Shown one piece after another: positions 63,562-64,000 of a stretch of DNA of 64,000 nucleotides. Within the stretch, counting starts at the first letter, position 1. Each line of letters starts with the position of its first letter. The notes under the pieces were generated by a model. The model ran no database searches and was not told where the DNA came from. It saw nothing but the letters and a program-made list of their open reading frames with translations. Position numbers and translations under genes: made by a program. The DNA is from Xylanibacter ruminicola Ga6B6 (GTDB lineage: Bacteria > Bacteroidota > Bacteroidia > Bacteroidales > Bacteroidaceae): positions 1 through 64,000 of the forward strand of contig NZ_JHXD01000019.1 in assembly GCF_000687715.1 (NCBI RefSeq). The letters run 5' to 3'.

Positions 63562-64000
63562 ATGGAAGAGATAAATAATAAAAGGTCCAAACTAATACGT
63601 AATAATATCATACTTTCCTTCTTTACTAAAGGATGGTCTGCTATCGTATTGCTTATGATAGTTCCTGTAACGCTTAATTGTTTGGGAGAGTATAAAAACG
63701 GAGTGTGGTTGACAATCAGTAGCCTTCTTTTGTGGATTGAAAACATGGACATTGGATTAGGAAATGGTTTGAGAAACACACTTGCTATACATCTGGCACA
63801 TAATGACATTCAGAAAGCAAAATCAGTCATATCATCAGCATATGCCATGCTGACATTGATTATGATACCTATTGCAATAGTATTGTTTGTTCTTATCAAG
63901 ACGTATGACACATATATACTATTTAATGTATCCACAAACATTGTTACAAACCTTGATTCTTTGCTGATCGTTACGTCCCTTTTAGTTTGTACCTCCTTTA
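63562..64000 (+). CDS. Polysaccharide repeat-unit flippase (Wzx-like), partial
   Basis: This gene runs off the window; 146 codons are visible. The N-terminus has a hydrophobic helix SAIVLLMIVPVTLNCLG, then GVWLTISSLLLWIENMDIG followed by LGNGLRNTLA, a pattern typical of Wzx-like lipid-linked oligosaccharide flippases, and further helices. It starts 11 bases after the polymerase stop. Base composition is clearly more AT-rich than the housekeeping genes, as in many surface-glycan loci. Confidence 0.75.
   Translation, partial: MEEINNKRSKLIRNNIILSFFTKGWSAIVLLMIVPVTLNCLGEYKNGVWLTISSLLLWIENMDIGLGNGLRNTLAIHLAHNDIQKAKSVISSAYAMLTLIMIPIAIVLFVLIKTYDTYILFNVSTNIVTNLDSLLIVTSLLVCTSF

Noticed and set aside
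1-64000. CRISPR array, tRNA, rRNA, prophage or transposase genes
   Set aside because: I saw no regularly spaced repeats of CRISPR type, no convincing tRNA cloverleaf, no rRNA-like stretch and no integrase or transposase. The AATTGAY arrays are too short and have no spacers.

Overview
The window is a contiguous stretch of a Bacteroidales chromosome, most likely Prevotella or a close relative. The evidence is the recurrent promoter word TAnnTTTG (usually TACCTTTG), AT-rich leaders without Shine-Dalgarno sites, a fused nuoCD in an 11-gene complex I operon without nuoEFG, gldH beside a ricT/PSP1 gene, a stand-alone IMP cyclohydrolase domain, and several OMP_b-brl-type outer membrane proteins. Most genes are complete housekeeping genes. 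The genus assignment is inference.

Layout. 1-590 holds GC-rich palindromic repeats and a promoter. 592-4397 is a three-gene mannan-disaccharide operon (mannosylglucose phosphorylase, GPH-type transporter, cellobiose 2-epimerase). 4456-5970 is a PafA-type alkaline phosphatase. 6025-16164 is nuoABCDHIJKLMN. 16165-16665 is intergenic, with a probable small RNA that has its own promoter and terminator. asnA (16666) and a split purH (17870) follow. 18508-24239 is the cell-elongation operon mreB-mreC-mreD-mrdA-rodA. On the minus strand, metF-holB-ricT-gldH (27902 down to 24225) forms an overlapping operon. A BASS-like transporter and an AraC-type regulator converge at 28915, followed by a FlaA1/CapD-type membrane sugar dehydratase.

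31631-37142 is a tight six-gene plus-strand run: nucleotidyltransferase, galacturonokinase-like GHMP kinase, UDP-glucuronate 4-epimerase-like SDR, flavodiiron protein, glycerate kinase and a short MGMT protein. The first three could together convert galacturonate to UDP-galacturonate and UDP-glucuronate. An AlkD-like gene, gpsA and lysS lie on the minus strand. Three tandem, divergent ROK-family paralogs (40830-43822) lead directly into a menaquinone operon (menI-F-D-B-C-E, 43863-49850). aroB, a large outer membrane beta-barrel protein with a Gly/Arg tail, a MurU-like nucleotidyltransferase, guaA, mscL, gap, a secreted alpha/beta hydrolase and a small porin-like barrel follow.

From 60518 a surface-polysaccharide locus begins and runs off the window: a Wzz-type chain-length regulator, a protein that joins a second Wzz-like domain to a Wzy-like polymerase, and the start of a Wzx flippase. 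DNA there becomes visibly more AT-rich. The observations most worth a second look are the Wzz-Wzy fusion, the ROK triplet with degenerate kinase motifs, the uronate-salvage trio, the probable small RNA, a heptanucleotide repeat that reads through menE, and promoters whose -33 element lies in the loop of the preceding gene's terminator.
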